The notes under the pieces were generated by a model that worked only from the letters and a program-made list of their open reading frames with translations, made no database searches and was not told the DNA's origin. Below are positions 31,422 through 41,072 of a DNA stretch of 64,000 nt, piece by piece (position 1 is the first letter of the stretch; the number at the start of each line of letters is the position of its first letter). The stretch is from positions 1,210,962 to 1,274,961 of the forward strand of contig NZ_AQXI01000001.1 in assembly GCF_000376445.1 (NCBI RefSeq), given 5' to 3'. Both the position numbers and the translations under genes were made by a program. The DNA comes from Haladaptatus paucihalophilus DX253. GTDB taxonomy: Archaea; Halobacteriota; Halobacteria; Halobacteriales; Haladaptataceae.

Positions 31422-32480
31422 TCACTCCTGCGAGCGTGGGACTACCACGTCGCCGTCGTCCCGCACCGCCAGACTCGTGAGCGGGTCGTTCTCGTAGGCT
31501 GCGACGCCGTGATAGCGCCCGACGACGTAGCCGTCGTGGTCCGTTTCGACCGTCGCCTTCGGCTCGCCGTGCGGCGTCACGATGTCCGCGATGACGTCCC
31601 CCTCTTCGAAGGCGTCCCCCGCCTCGACGCGGTGGCGAACGATTCCGGCCGTCTCGGTGTGCGGATGGACCGCGCGCTTGACCGGGAAGTCGACGGGCGC
31701 GGCGAGTCCCGTCGGTTCCGCGTCGCCGGGTAGCATATCGAGTTCGCGCATGACGTTCAACAGGCCGACGACGCCCTTCTCGCGGGTGTCCTCCTCGACG
31801 ACCTCGAAGCCGCCGAGTTCGACCGTGAACGCGGGAATTCCGGCGTTGTTCAGCGCCGCGCCCGCCGTCGAGCGCTGGAGGTTCTGCTCGACGTACTCCT
31901 CCGCGACGTACTCGTTGATGACCGGGAAGTCGTAGGCGTCCACGAGGCGTTCGAGTTCGTCGGCGAGGTCGCGGGCTTCGTCCTCGTCTCGCTGAGTTCC
32001 GTAAAGCACCCTGTCCCGAATCACGAACGGAATCGACCCGACCTGCGCGGTGTGGAGGTCCACGAGCGCATCCGCCGAGTCGGCGAAAGCGTCGAACACC
32101 CGTTCGTCGATGAGTTCCTGCACGCGCGGGGGACGCGACCCGTCCGCGTCCGGGTCGGGGAAATAACGGTTCGGGTCGTCACCGTGGTAGTAGGAGGTGC
32201 GGGTCGTCCGGCGGAGTCCGGCGGGATTCAAATTTGGGAGACAGACGACCGTCCCGCGAATCTTCGACGCCAACTCCTCATGCATAACGTCCTGCGCGGT
32301 GGCGAGGGCGGTCACCTCGTTGCCGTGAATCGACGCCGTAATCCAAAGCGTCGGGCCGTCCTCCTCCCCCTCCGCGATGAGGACTGGGAGGCGTTCGGGC
32401 GTTCCTGTCGGAAGGTCGGTGACGTCCAACCATCCGGTGACGAGTTCGCCGGGCGCAGATTCCGCGGTGCCGACTTGCAT
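31422..32480 (-). CDS. Succinylglutamate desuccinylase/aspartoacylase-family zinc hydrolase (copy 1)
   Basis: A 352-residue M14-like amidohydrolase. Zn ligands are expected in IHGNE (His52, Glu55) and VDLHT; the catalytic Glu is in FTVELGG. A C-terminal beta domain (EEGDVIADIVTPHGEP) resembles a biotinyl-like sandwich. Such enzymes cleave N-acyl amino acids. A paralogue at 47225 is 322 residues. It lies between tRNA-Pro and the cbf5 gene on the same strand but well spaced from both. Confidence 0.85.
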   Translation of the reverse strand: MQVGTAESAPGELVTGWLDVTDLPTGTPERLPVLIAEGEEDGPTLWITASIHGNEVTALATAQDVMHEELASKIRGTVVCLPNLNPAGLRRTTRTSYYHGDDPNRYFPDPDADGSRPPRVQELIDERVFDAFADSADALVDLHTAQVGSIPFVIRDRVLYGTQRDEDEARDLADELERLVDAYDFPVINEYVAEEYVEQNLQRSTAGAALNNAGIPAFTVELGGFEVVEEDTREKGVVGLLNVMRELDMLPGDAEPTGLAAPVDFPVKRAVHPHTETAGIVRHRVEAGDAFEEGDVIADIVTPHGEPKATVETDHDGYVVGRYHGVAAYENDPLTSLAVRDDGDVVVPRSQE

Positions 32481-32549
32481 ACCGGGAGGTGATTCGCACG
32501 CGACAAAAAGCAGCGTGAACCGGCAGACAGGGAAAACGGGATGTGAGTC

Positions 32550-33422
32550 CTAAACCAACACGCGTTCCAGTTCGACCACGGTTCCCTCGTCGGCGTCCGC
32601 GTCGCCGACCATTCGGCCGAGACAGACCGCCGCGCCGTTCGGCGTGTGACAGGCGACGAGTTGGTCCCGTTCGGCCTCCTCCGCCTCGATGACGCCCGGC
32701 GCGTACACCTGCGCGCCGTGTGCGACCTGCTCGGCGGCGCTCGGGGCGATGGTCACGCTCGGGAGGTGGGTCAGGGCGTCCTCCGCGGGGCGGACGATTT
32801 TCCGAAGCCAATCGTCCTCGTCCTCCTCCCGCCAGCGCGCCAGCGCGTCCGAGAGGTCGTGGAGGGCCACGAGGTCGGTGTCGTCGAACGGGTCGGTCGC
32901 CGTCCGGCGGAGGTGGCCCATGTGCGCCCCGGTTCCGAGCGCGAGGCCGATGTCGTGACAGAGCTTTCGGATGTAGGTTCCGCTCTCGCACCGAATCCCG
33001 AGGAGCGCCTTTCTGTCCTGTACTTCCAGCACGTCCAACTCGTAAATCTCGCGCACGCGAAGCTTCCGCGAGACGGCGCTCTTCCGCGGCGGCTTCTGAT
33101 ACAGCGGTGCCTCGAACTCGGAGACGATGGCCTCGATGTCGGCCGGGGCCGTCTCGTGCAGTTCGAGGACCGACACGTACTCCTTCGAACCTTCGAGGAA
33201 GACCTGCGAGAGGCGGGTAGCCGAGCCGGTCAGCGTCGGCAGACACCCGGTGACCTTGGGGTCGAGGGTGCCCGCGTGGGCCGCCTGTTCGACCTCGCAG
33301 AGGTCCCGAACCCACGCCGCGACCTGATGGGCTGACGGGCCGGGCGGTTTGTCGAGGTTGATGACCCCGAATTCGAGGAGTTCCGCGGGCGAACGCTCGG
33401 ATGGTGGGCCGCGAAGCGTCAT
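32550..33422 (-). CDS. cbf5: tRNA/rRNA pseudouridine synthase, Cbf5/TruB family
   Basis: A 290-residue enzyme. The catalytic Asp54 is in HAGTLDPKVTG. The TruB domain continues through YQKPPRKSAVSRKLRVREIY and RCESGTYIRKLCHD; the C-terminal third is a PUA domain (VAHGAQVYAPGV). In archaea Cbf5 acts in H/ACA ribonucleoproteins with Nop10, Gar1 and L7Ae and also modifies tRNA U55. The start is adjacent to the cmk stop, with one base shared, so they are co-transcribed. Confidence 0.93.
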   Translation of the reverse strand: MTLRGPPSERSPAELLEFGVINLDKPPGPSAHQVAAWVRDLCEVEQAAHAGTLDPKVTGCLPTLTGSATRLSQVFLEGSKEYVSVLELHETAPADIEAIVSEFEAPLYQKPPRKSAVSRKLRVREIYELDVLEVQDRKALLGIRCESGTYIRKLCHDIGLALGTGAHMGHLRRTATDPFDDTDLVALHDLSDALARWREEDEDDWLRKIVRPAEDALTHLPSVTIAPSAAEQVAHGAQVYAPGVIEAEEAERDQLVACHTPNGAAVCLGRMVGDADADEGTVVELERVLV

Positions 33423-34000
33423 CAGAAGTCGTAGGTAACGCCGGTAATCGGATACTTACCCTCGTCGGAGTCCGGTTCGTAGTTCTCGACGGCCGTCGTC
33501 AGCATGGCGAGAACGTCGTCGGGATTCCAACGCGCGGTGTTGATGCTCAAGTCGTAGATGGTGAGGTCGGTGATGTCGATGCCGTAGTACTCCTCGTAGC
33601 GTTGGGCCTCACTGCCCGCGCGGGCGCGCGTCTCGGTCGCGGCCTGCTTTTCCGATTTGTCCTCTCGGTCCGCGATGCGGGCCGCGCGCACGTCGAGCGG
33701 CGCGTCGAGCCAGATTCTAAAGTCGGCGTGTTCACCGGCGAGCCACCCGGCGAGTCGGGATTCGAGCACGATGTCGTCCTCCTCGGTGGCGATTTCCCGG
33801 AGGCGTCGGTCCAAATCAAGGTCTATCTCCTCGTCCTCTTCGGCCAGCTTGTTGAATTCGAGCGGGGTCAGGTCGAGCTCGGCGGCGAGTTCCCGGAAGA
33901 TGTCGCCGCCGCTCACGTGATCCAATCCGAACGCGTCCGCGAGTCCGTGCGCAGTCGTGCTCTTCCCACTCCCCGGTGGGCCTGAGACGGTCAATAACAT
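33422..34000 (-). CDS. cmk: Cytidylate kinase
   Basis: A 192-residue NMP kinase starting [20 protein letters not shown], with P-loop GPPGSGKS at 7-14. [12 protein letters not shown] and [17 protein letters not shown] follow the archaeal CMP-kinase pattern. It phosphorylates CMP/dCMP. It sits between DUF106 and cbf5, the usual haloarchaeal order. Confidence 0.93.
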   Translation of the reverse strand: MLLTVSGPPGSGKSTTAHGLADAFGLDHVSGGDIFRELAAELDLTPLEFNKLAEEDEEIDLDLDRRLREIATEEDDIVLESRLAGWLAGEHADFRIWLDAPLDVRAARIADREDKSEKQAATETRARAGSEAQRYEEYYGIDITDLTIYDLSINTARWNPDDVLAMLTTAVENYEPDSDEGKYPITGVTYDF

Positions 34001-34039
34001 ATGTACTCTCGAACGGGCACCAAGAAAGAGGTTTTGAAC

Positions 34040-34951
34040 TTACGTCGGCGTCGTCTGGATGTTCAACGCCTTGCGGATGAGTTGCGTGAACGCCATCGAG
34101 CACAGGAAGTACCAGACGATCCACGCCATCATCGGCCCGATAACGCCCTCGGACCATCCTGTCGCGCCGACCATCGGAAGGACCAATTTATTGGGAACGA
34201 CCGCCGGCGTATTGCTGCCGATGCGCCAGTACATCCAGAGGAAGGCAGGGATGGTGATGAACATCGTCCAGACCATCGGGCGGAACTGCTCTTTGAACAT
34301 GCCCGTCTGGTCGCCCATGGCTTCCATCTGCTCCTGTCGGATGCGCTCCATCGCCTGCTCGTCGCCCTTCTCCTTCGCTTCCTTCTGGCGCTTCTGGATG
34401 TCCTTCATGCGCTCCTGATACATGCTCATCTTCTCCATGTCCATCAGGTTGTCCTGCAGGAGCGTGGTGTACAGGCCAGTCAGCATGGCGACGATCATGA
34501 TGACGACGTAGAACGGGAGCGCGGCGTCGATGGGACCGAGCACCACGTCGACGACCTGCCCGACGGCGGCGCGGATGCCGTTCTGGGAGTAGCCCAAGAA
34601 CAGACCGATGCTCGCCACCGCCGCGAGTTTGTCCCACTTCGACCACGTAGTGGTCTCGATGTCGTCCACATCGCTGGACGAGGAAGTCGTGCTGGTCGTC
34701 GCCGACCCGGAGTCGTCGAGGGCGTCCGCGACTTCATCGGGGTCCGCGAGTTCGAACCCGTGGATACCGTCCACGAGGATACCCTTCTCTATCAGGCGAC
34801 CCCACTGACCGCTGGTGAGGTCGTCGCTCACGTCCTGCCATTGGACTTCATCCGACCCTTCGTCGGTCCGTTCGTAGATGACCGAGAGGGCGTCGGCCAT
34901 CGCCGGGTCCTCGGCGATGAGCGATTCTACCTTCTGCGCTGTCCGTGCCAT
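34040..34951 (-). CDS. DUF106 membrane protein (EMC3/YidC-like insertase)
   Basis: A 303-residue protein. The N-terminal soluble part (1-110) is acidic with a winged-helix-like LTSGQWGRLIEKGILVDG. Three TM segments follow (around 150-180, 230-250, 270-290) with a cytoplasmic coiled coil rich in Met (MDMEKMSMYQERMKDIQKRQ), the hallmark of DUF106. The archaeal homologue is a YidC/Get1/EMC3-type membrane insertase that acts near SecY. In many archaea its gene is close to secY; here secY is about 21 kb away. Confidence 0.88.
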   Translation of the reverse strand: MARTAQKVESLIAEDPAMADALSVIYERTDEGSDEVQWQDVSDDLTSGQWGRLIEKGILVDGIHGFELADPDEVADALDDSGSATTSTTSSSSDVDDIETTTWSKWDKLAAVASIGLFLGYSQNGIRAAVGQVVDVVLGPIDAALPFYVVIMIVAMLTGLYTTLLQDNLMDMEKMSMYQERMKDIQKRQKEAKEKGDEQAMERIRQEQMEAMGDQTGMFKEQFRPMVWTMFITIPAFLWMYWRIGSNTPAVVPNKLVLPMVGATGWSEGVIGPMMAWIVWYFLCSMAFTQLIRKALNIQTTPT

Positions 34952-35098
34952 TGTAGCACGTTTGGAATTCGGCGTTAATCAACCTTCGCCATCGGCACGG
35001 ACGGACGCGAAGCGTCCCGACGACGAACACGCGAAAAACGACCGGCGCGGCGGCATGACTGAAGATAAATTTTTTACAGCTGTCACGTAATACGGGGT

Positions 35099-35443
35099 AT
35101 GAGCGAACTGAGTGAAATCCTCCCGGAGCACGATTTTTGGCGTGCGGTCGTATTGGGAGGGTTCGCCATCTTTCTGACGGGAATCATCACGGTTGTCGCT
35201 ACGCAAGCACCCTACCTCCTCGGAATCATCGCCGTTCTCGGATTCCTCGTGTGGTACCTGCGCGACGGCGACGAAACGGCCGTCGAGGACGACGAGGACG
35301 AAGCGGAACTCGACGCCGTGGAGATGCTCAGGGCGCGGTACGCCAACGGCGACATCGACGAGGCGGAGTTCGAACGGCGACTCGACACGCTCCTCGAAGC
35401 GGAACCGAGCGAACCGCGGGAAAAAGAACTGTCGTTCGAGTAG
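35099..35443 (+). CDS. SHOCT-domain membrane protein
   Basis: A 114-residue protein with two close TM segments (about 18-37 and 40-58), an acidic linker (DETAVEDDEDEAELD) and a C-terminal SHOCT motif, MLRARYANGDIDEAEFERRLDTLLE. SHOCT modules are oligomerisation or tethering units. It is oriented against adk and DUF106 and interrupts that gene row. Function unknown. Confidence 0.85.
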   Translation: MSELSEILPEHDFWRAVVLGGFAIFLTGIITVVATQAPYLLGIIAVLGFLVWYLRDGDETAVEDDEDEAELDAVEMLRARYANGDIDEAEFERRLDTLLEAEPSEPREKELSFE

Positions 35444-35449
35444 CCGCGT

Positions 35450-36067
35450 TCAGGCCTCTTCTTCGACTGTTTCCTTGATGTCGTCCCACACCTCGTCGGG
35501 CGTCTGCTCGCCGTCGATGCGGACGAGTTCGCCCGTCTCCTCGTAGTGCTCGATGACGGGTTCCGTGTTCTCGCGGTAGACGCGGAGGCGCTCGCGCACC
35601 GTCTCCTCGGTGTCGTCGTCGCGCTGGACGAGTCGCTCTTTTACCGCTTCGTCCTCGGCGGGATTGTACTCGATGTGGTAGATGTCGCCCGTCTCGGGGT
35701 CGAGACGGCGGCCGGTGAGACGGCCGACGAGTTCGTCCTCGTCCACGTCGAGGTACAGAACGACGTCGAGGTCGGTGATGTCGTCCAGGTACTCCGCCTG
35801 CGAGAGGTTCCGCGGGTAGCCGTCGAGGACGTAGCCGTCAGCCTCGGACAGGGCGGCGTTCACGATTTCGTTCACCACTGGGTCGGGAACGAGCTCGCCC
35901 GCGTCCATGAAGCTCGCGGGGGTACCGTGTTCCGTCTCCATGTGCTTGTTCGCGCGGAGCGCGTCGCCGGTCGTGACGTGTTCCACGTCGAATTCCTCGG
36001 CGATTCGTGCGCTCTGTGTCCCTTTCCCAGCACCGGGAGCACCCAAAATCAGGATGTTCGGGTTCAT
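35450..36067 (-). CDS. adk: Adenylate kinase
   Basis: A 205-residue enzyme starting [21 protein letters not shown] with P-loop GAPGAGKGT at 9-17. The NMP-binding segment [12 protein letters not shown], the LID region [14 protein letters not shown] and the substrate loop VLDGYPRN are intact. It interconverts ATP, AMP and ADP. No zinc-Cys LID is present. Confidence 0.95.
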   Translation of the reverse strand: MNPNILILGAPGAGKGTQSARIAEEFDVEHVTTGDALRANKHMETEHGTPASFMDAGELVPDPVVNEIVNAALSEADGYVLDGYPRNLSQAEYLDDITDLDVVLYLDVDEDELVGRLTGRRLDPETGDIYHIEYNPAEDEAVKERLVQRDDDTEETVRERLRVYRENTEPVIEHYEETGELVRIDGEQTPDEVWDDIKETVEEEA

Positions 36068-36153
36068 GCACTCACCTGCGCCGTCCTCGCATAAAGGCTT
36101 ACGGAAACCGAGCGGAGCACCCGGTTTTTGTCGTCCGAAGACGAACGTCCGAT

Positions 36154-36621
36154 ATGACCAGATTCAGTGCTTCGACGCCGACTGAGCGGCGGAAACTCGT
36201 CGTGGACGCCATCACCGCACACCGCGAGCGCGGGAGCGCCTTCTGCACGCTGGTGGCCGACCTCGAACCGGAACCCGAACCCGACCTCGGTTCCGAAGCG
36301 GAACCGACGGCCGCGGTGGAGGACGGGACGAGCGACGAGACGGACGACGAGGAAACCGAACTCCCGCCGTGGATACAGTTCGGCGACCGGACGCTCAACG
36401 TGGACTGCACGGACGAGGAACTGGACGCGCTCACGGAGTTGGTCCGGGAGTTCCCGGCGTTCAAAATCGAGCAGTTGGAGAGCCCGGAAAACGCGGAGGG
36501 GACGAACGTGCGCATCAGCGCGAAAGCCGACGCGAACCGCATCGCACAGTTCGTAGAGCGGGCGTTCCGCGACGTGTACGGCTGCTCCGAGTCGGTGACG
36601 GTCTGGGCGGTGGAGGTGTGA
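36154..36621 (+). CDS. Conserved haloarchaeal protein of unknown function
   Basis: A 155-residue acidic protein. The N terminus ([20 protein letters not shown]) is helical; a Glu/Asp-rich linker (about 45-72) separates it from a compact alpha/beta domain ([51 protein letters not shown]). The ATG at 36154 gives the natural start; longer frames run into the divergent adk gene. No catalytic motif is seen. Confidence 0.72.
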   Translation: MTRFSASTPTERRKLVVDAITAHRERGSAFCTLVADLEPEPEPDLGSEAEPTAAVEDGTSDETDDEETELPPWIQFGDRTLNVDCTDEELDALTELVREFPAFKIEQLESPENAEGTNVRISAKADANRIAQFVERAFRDVYGCSESVTVWAVEV

Positions 36622-36675
36622 GTCCGTGGCTGGTTTCGTAGTCGTTATCACCTTGCTCGGAGATTACGGGGACGC

Positions 36676-36783
36676 ATGACACACCGACACGCCATTCGAG
36701 ATACGTCCGATATCGAACACTGGACCGACCCGACGCGACGGTACACCCGACAGGTAATCGACACCGGGTGGTACGTCACATGA
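36676..36783 (+). CDS. 35-residue small protein coupled to UspA
   Basis: The frame MTHRHAIRDTSDIEHWTDPT... ends at a TGA overlapping the UspA start (ATGA, 36780-36783). The tight coupling and a sensible composition argue that it is translated. It has no homology I recognise. It would be the first gene of the UspA-APC operon. Confidence 0.4.
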   Translation: MTHRHAIRDTSDIEHWTDPTRRYTRQVIDTGWYVT

Positions 36784-37214
36784 CGGGGCTGTTCGAACGC
36801 ATCGTCCTCCCGGTCGTGACCGAAGAGGACGCGGAGACGACGTGCGACGCGGCGCTCGACCGCGTTGCCGACGCCGACGGCCGCGTGGTCGCAGTGCACG
36901 TCGTCGAGAAGGGCGGCGGAATTCCCGACAAGGCGTCGGTCGAACAGCGCGAAGAACGTGCGGACGAGATATTTTCCGTCGTCACGGACCGCTGTGACGC
37001 CGCCGGGGTTCCGGTCGAGACGAAACTCACCTACGGCACGGACATCGCTGACGCCATCTTCGACGTGGCCGAGGACGTGGACGCGACGGCGATCGTGTTC
37101 TCGCCGCGGCACGGCAGCCGATGGATACAACTGCTCACGGGGGACGTGGCTCACTCGCTCGTCACGAAGTCGGACAGGCCGATAGTCGTCCTCCCCGACA
37201 CGGAGGCGAACTGA
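36780..37214 (+). CDS. Universal stress protein, non-canonical nucleotide loop
   Basis: A 144-residue USP starting MTGLFERIVLPVVTEEDAE. The Rossmann-like USP fold is clear, but the loop that should read G-2x-G-9x-G-S is SPRHGSRWIQLLTGD, so ATP binding is doubtful. It overlaps the small gene before it and the APC transporter after it, so it is likely a dedicated partner of that transporter. Confidence 0.85.
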   Translation: MTGLFERIVLPVVTEEDAETTCDAALDRVADADGRVVAVHVVEKGGGIPDKASVEQREERADEIFSVVTDRCDAAGVPVETKLTYGTDIADAIFDVAEDVDATAIVFSPRHGSRWIQLLTGDVAHSLVTKSDRPIVVLPDTEAN

Positions 37215-39439
37215 TGGCGGACGAGGAACTCGCAAAGGACCTCGGACCGCTCGCCGCGCTCACCATCGGCGTCGGGACGATGATCGGCGCGGGCATCTTC
37301 GTGCTTCCCGGCGTCGCCGCCGCGGAAGCCGGGCCGCTCGTCATCCTCTCGTTCATCGTCGGTGGCGGCGTCGCGGTGCTAACGGCCTTCTCGGCGAGCG
37401 AACTCGGCACCGCGATGCCGAAAGCGGGCGGCGCGTACTACTACATCAACCACGCGCTCGGGCCGCTGTTCGGCTCCATCGCGGGGTGGGGTAACTGGAT
37501 GGGACTGGCGTTCGCCTCGGCGTTCTACATGCTGGGCTTCGGCCAGTACGTCACCGAGTTCCTGTCGGTCCCGTCGGTCGGCTTCCTCTCGCCGTCACAG
37601 CTCGGCGCGCTGGTGGCCGGGTCGCTGTTCGTCCTCGTCAACTACGTCGGCGCGAAGGAGACGGGGCGACTGCAGAACATCATCGTCGTGACGCTCGTCG
37701 GGATTCTGACGGTGTTCTCCGTCGTCGGCGCGTTCCACGCCGACCTCTCGACGCTTCGACCGTTCGCGCCCAACGGCATCACGCCGCTGTTGCCGACGAC
37801 GGGACTCATCTTCGTCTCGTACCTCGGCTTCGTCCAAATCACGTCCGTCGGGGAGGAGATTCAGAACCCCGGAAAGAACCTTCCCCGCGCCGTCATCGGG
37901 AGCGTCGTCATCGTGACGATCATCTACGCGCTGGTGTTGCTGGTCCTCCTCTCGGTGGTCGAACTCAACGTCGTGGCGAACAACGACACCGCGGTGGTCG
38001 AAGTGGCGAGCATGCTGATGGGTCCGGCCGGGGCGGTCGCCCTCACGTTCGGCGGCCTACTCGCAACGGCCTCCAGCGCGAACGCCTCGATTCTCGCGTC
38101 CTCGCGCATCAACTTCGCCATGGGCCGGGACAAACTGGTGAGCAACTGGCTCAACGACATCCACGACCGGTTCACCACCCCGTACCGCTCCATCGGCGTC
38201 ACGGGCGGCCTCATCCTCCTGTTCGTCGTCATCGGCGACGTGGAGGTGCTCGCCACGGCCGGGAGCGTCCTCCACCTCGTCATCTACGGCCTGCTCAACG
38301 TCGCGCTCATCGTGATGCGGGAGGCCGACACGGATGATTACCATCCCGACTATCGTGTGCCGCTGTACCCGTACACCCCGATTCTCGGAGCGCTCACCTC
38401 GTTCGGCCTCATCGGCTTCATGGCGTCCGCCGACATCGTCGCGCCGACGCTCGCCGTCGCCTTCGTCGTCGGCGCGGTCGGGTGGTACTTCCTCTACGCC
38501 CGCAGAAAGACCGAAAAACAGGGCGTCCTCACGGATCACGTCCTTAGCCAACCGGAGGCGATGCCCGAATCGGCCGTCTCCGCCGTGTCGTCGGTGAAAC
38601 CGGACGGCGGCGACTACCGCGTGATGGTGCCGTTGGCCAACCCCGAACACGAGACGGACCTCATCTCGCTCGCCAGCGCCGTGGCGAGCCAACGCGGCGG
38701 AACGGTCGTCGCGACGCACATCGTGCAGGTGCCTGACCAGACGCCGCTGGCGAGCGGCGCGGCGCACGTCGAGGAACTCGACGCCGAATCGGCCGAACTC
38801 CTCGAACGAGCGCGCGCGGATGCCGAGACGTTCGGCGTCCCCGTCGAAACGCACACCATCCTCTCGCACCGCTCGTTCGAGGAGATTTTCGACGCGGCCC
38901 GAACCCACGCCGCGGACCTCGTGGTCATGGGGTGGGGCGAGGACAGCCACGGCTCCCCCGGCCGGGCCGAGAGCGCCATCGACGAACTGACGAACGGGCT
39001 TCCGTGCGACGTGGTGGTTCTCCGAGATAGGGGATTCGACCCCGGTCGCGTGCTCGTTCCCACCGCTGGCGGGCCGGACTCCGAGCTCAGCGCGGCCATC
39101 GCGCAGATGCTGCAGGCGGAGTACGACTCCGAACTCTCGCTCCTCCACGTCACCGACGAATCGCGTGACGCGGGCGAGGAGTTCCTCGCCGACTGGGCCA
39201 CGGAACACGGCATCGAGGACGCGAATCTCGTCGTGGTGGACGACGAGGACGTCGAAGCGGCCATCGAACGTGCGGCGGGCGACTGCTCGCTGCTCGTCAT
39301 CGGCGCGACCGAGGAAGGCCTCCTTTCCCGTCTCGTCCGGGGGTCGCTCGCGCTCGACATCGTTGACGACGTGGACTGTTCCGTCCTGCTCGCGGAAAAG
39401 CAGCGAAAGCGGTCGATGCGAGAGCGACTCATCGGGTAA
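37214..39439 (+). CDS. APC-superfamily transporter with two C-terminal UspA domains (copy 1)
   Basis: A 741-residue protein. Residues 1-450 are a 12-TM APC transporter (TIGVGTMIGAGIFVLPG is the conserved TM1, FVSYLGFVQITSVGEEIQNPGKNLP near TM6). Two UspA domains follow (about 470-600 and 610-735), the second keeping the G-x-x-E-x9-GS-like ATEEGLLSRLVRGS. It may carry amino acids, or K+ like KimA, an APC protein with a USP-like tail. It overlaps the upstream uspA stop by one base (TGATG). Confidence 0.85.
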   Translation: MADEELAKDLGPLAALTIGVGTMIGAGIFVLPGVAAAEAGPLVILSFIVGGGVAVLTAFSASELGTAMPKAGGAYYYINHALGPLFGSIAGWGNWMGLAFASAFYMLGFGQYVTEFLSVPSVGFLSPSQLGALVAGSLFVLVNYVGAKETGRLQNIIVVTLVGILTVFSVVGAFHADLSTLRPFAPNGITPLLPTTGLIFVSYLGFVQITSVGEEIQNPGKNLPRAVIGSVVIVTIIYALVLLVLLSVVELNVVANNDTAVVEVASMLMGPAGAVALTFGGLLATASSANASILASSRINFAMGRDKLVSNWLNDIHDRFTTPYRSIGVTGGLILLFVVIGDVEVLATAGSVLHLVIYGLLNVALIVMREADTDDYHPDYRVPLYPYTPILGALTSFGLIGFMASADIVAPTLAVAFVVGAVGWYFLYARRKTEKQGVLTDHVLSQPEAMPESAVSAVSSVKPDGGDYRVMVPLANPEHETDLISLASAVASQRGGTVVATHIVQVPDQTPLASGAAHVEELDAESAELLERARADAETFGVPVETHTILSHRSFEEIFDAARTHAADLVVMGWGEDSHGSPGRAESAIDELTNGLPCDVVVLRDRGFDPGRVLVPTAGGPDSELSAAIAQMLQAEYDSELSLLHVTDESRDAGEEFLADWATEHGIEDANLVVVDDEDVEAAIERAAGDCSLLVIGATEEGLLSRLVRGSLALDIVDDVDCSVLLAEKQRKRSMRERLIG

Positions 39440-39473
39440 TCCTCCCGAATTCGACGTTGGTTTCTCGGAATCC

Positions 39474-41072
39474 CTACGACCGCCAGTACGCGCTCGTCAG
39501 TAGGACGAACACCGGGAAGATTTCGAGTCGTCCGACCCACATCAGGACGACCATGAGGAGTTTCGCGCTGTTCGAGAAGGGGAGATAGTTGTTCATCGGG
39601 CCGACGAGTTGGAATCCCGGCCCCACGTTCCCGAGCGTCGAAGCGATGGCGCTCATGGCTTCGAGCGTGTTGATGTTCGGGCCGGTCCGCTCGATGTCGA
39701 GGAAGAGGAGGAGCGTGGCGACGAGGAAGATGACCACGTAGAGCAGCGTGAACGCGTAGATACCGCGAACCGCGCGCTCGTCGAGTGCGCGGCCGCCGAG
39801 TCGAACCGGACGAACCGCTTCGGGGTGGACGTTCGTGAACAGTTCCCGGCGGAAGGATTTCAGGATGACGAGCCAGCGCACGATTTTGATGGCACCGCCG
39901 GTCGAACCCGCACAGCCACCGATGAGCATCGCGCCCAGCATGAGGTATTGGGCGGAGCTATTCCACGTGTTGAAGTCCATGCTGGCGTACCCCGTCGTCG
40001 TGACGATGGAGACGAGTTGGAAGGTGGCGTGACGAATCGACGATTCGATGTTCCCGGCGACAGCCGGGCCGTTCGGGACGAACACCAACCCCTGATGGGT
40101 GTACAGCAGGACGGACAAAATCGCGGAGAGGACGGCCAAGATGCCGATGTAAAAGCGGAACTCGACGTCCTCGAACAGTCGTCGCGGATTCCCGTTCAGG
40201 ACGTGCCAGAACAACGCGAAGTTCGTCCCCGCCGCGATCATGAACGGAACGATGACCCACTGAACGACCGCCGAGAAGGCCTCGACGCTCCGCGCCTCGG
40301 GGGAGAACCCCCCGGTCGCCATCGTCGTGAAACCGTGCGCGACGGCGTTGTAGAACGTCATCTGCGGCGCGAGCGGCGTCCCGAGCACGTTCCCCAGAAC
40401 GTGGAGGCCGAACAGCAGGAGGATTTCGAGCGCGGTGATGCCGAGGTACGCCTTCCAGAGCGCCCGCGCCGTCTCCGCGATTCGCGGGGTGAGCTTCTGG
40501 ATGCCGGGGCCGGGCGCTTCCGCGTCCATCAACTGCGCACCACCGACCGACAGTTCCGGCAGAATCGCCACCGCGAGGACGACGATTCCCATCCCACCGA
40601 GCCACTGGGTCAACTGCCGCCACATCAACAGCGCGCGCGAGTGCGTCTCGAAGGAGATGTCGCCCATCACGGTCGCGCCGGTCGTCGTGAACCCGCTCAT
40701 GCTCTCGAACAGCGCGTTGACGGGGTGCGCGAGCGTGGACGGCCCCGACTGGACGGCGAGGTAGGGATAGGCGCTCAGCAACGAGATGTCGTTTCCGGCG
40801 ATGACGTAGGGGAGGCCGCCGACGATGGACACCGCGAACCACGTCAGCGCGACCATCAGGAACCCCTCGCGCGCACCCATCTCGGGGTCGGGTTCGACGC
40901 GTTCGAGCGACCACCCGACGACGACGGCGACGACCATCGTCGTGACGAACGTGCTGATACCTTCCCCGTAGTAGAGTCCGACGAGCAGCGGGAACACCAG
41001 CGGGACGGAGAGCCACTTGACGACCGTTCCGACGAGACTCACGCTCGCCCGCCAATCGACGCGGAGGGTCAT
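39474..41072 (-). CDS. trkH: Trk-type potassium transporter membrane subunit TrkH
   Basis: A 532-residue channel-like protein with four M1-P-M2 repeats. The K+ filter-like segments can be seen as SMSGFTTTGATVM, FTTMATGGFSPEA, TTTGYASMD and ASTLGNVGPGF. It imports K+ and needs the cytosolic TrkA ring. Its start overlaps the TrkA stop by 4 bases, so TrkA is translated first. Confidence 0.93.
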   Translation of the reverse strand: MTLRVDWRASVSLVGTVVKWLSVPLVFPLLVGLYYGEGISTFVTTMVVAVVVGWSLERVEPDPEMGAREGFLMVALTWFAVSIVGGLPYVIAGNDISLLSAYPYLAVQSGPSTLAHPVNALFESMSGFTTTGATVMGDISFETHSRALLMWRQLTQWLGGMGIVVLAVAILPELSVGGAQLMDAEAPGPGIQKLTPRIAETARALWKAYLGITALEILLLFGLHVLGNVLGTPLAPQMTFYNAVAHGFTTMATGGFSPEARSVEAFSAVVQWVIVPFMIAAGTNFALFWHVLNGNPRRLFEDVEFRFYIGILAVLSAILSVLLYTHQGLVFVPNGPAVAGNIESSIRHATFQLVSIVTTTGYASMDFNTWNSSAQYLMLGAMLIGGCAGSTGGAIKIVRWLVILKSFRRELFTNVHPEAVRPVRLGGRALDERAVRGIYAFTLLYVVIFLVATLLLFLDIERTGPNINTLEAMSAIASTLGNVGPGFQLVGPMNNYLPFSNSAKLLMVVLMWVGRLEIFPVFVLLTSAYWRS

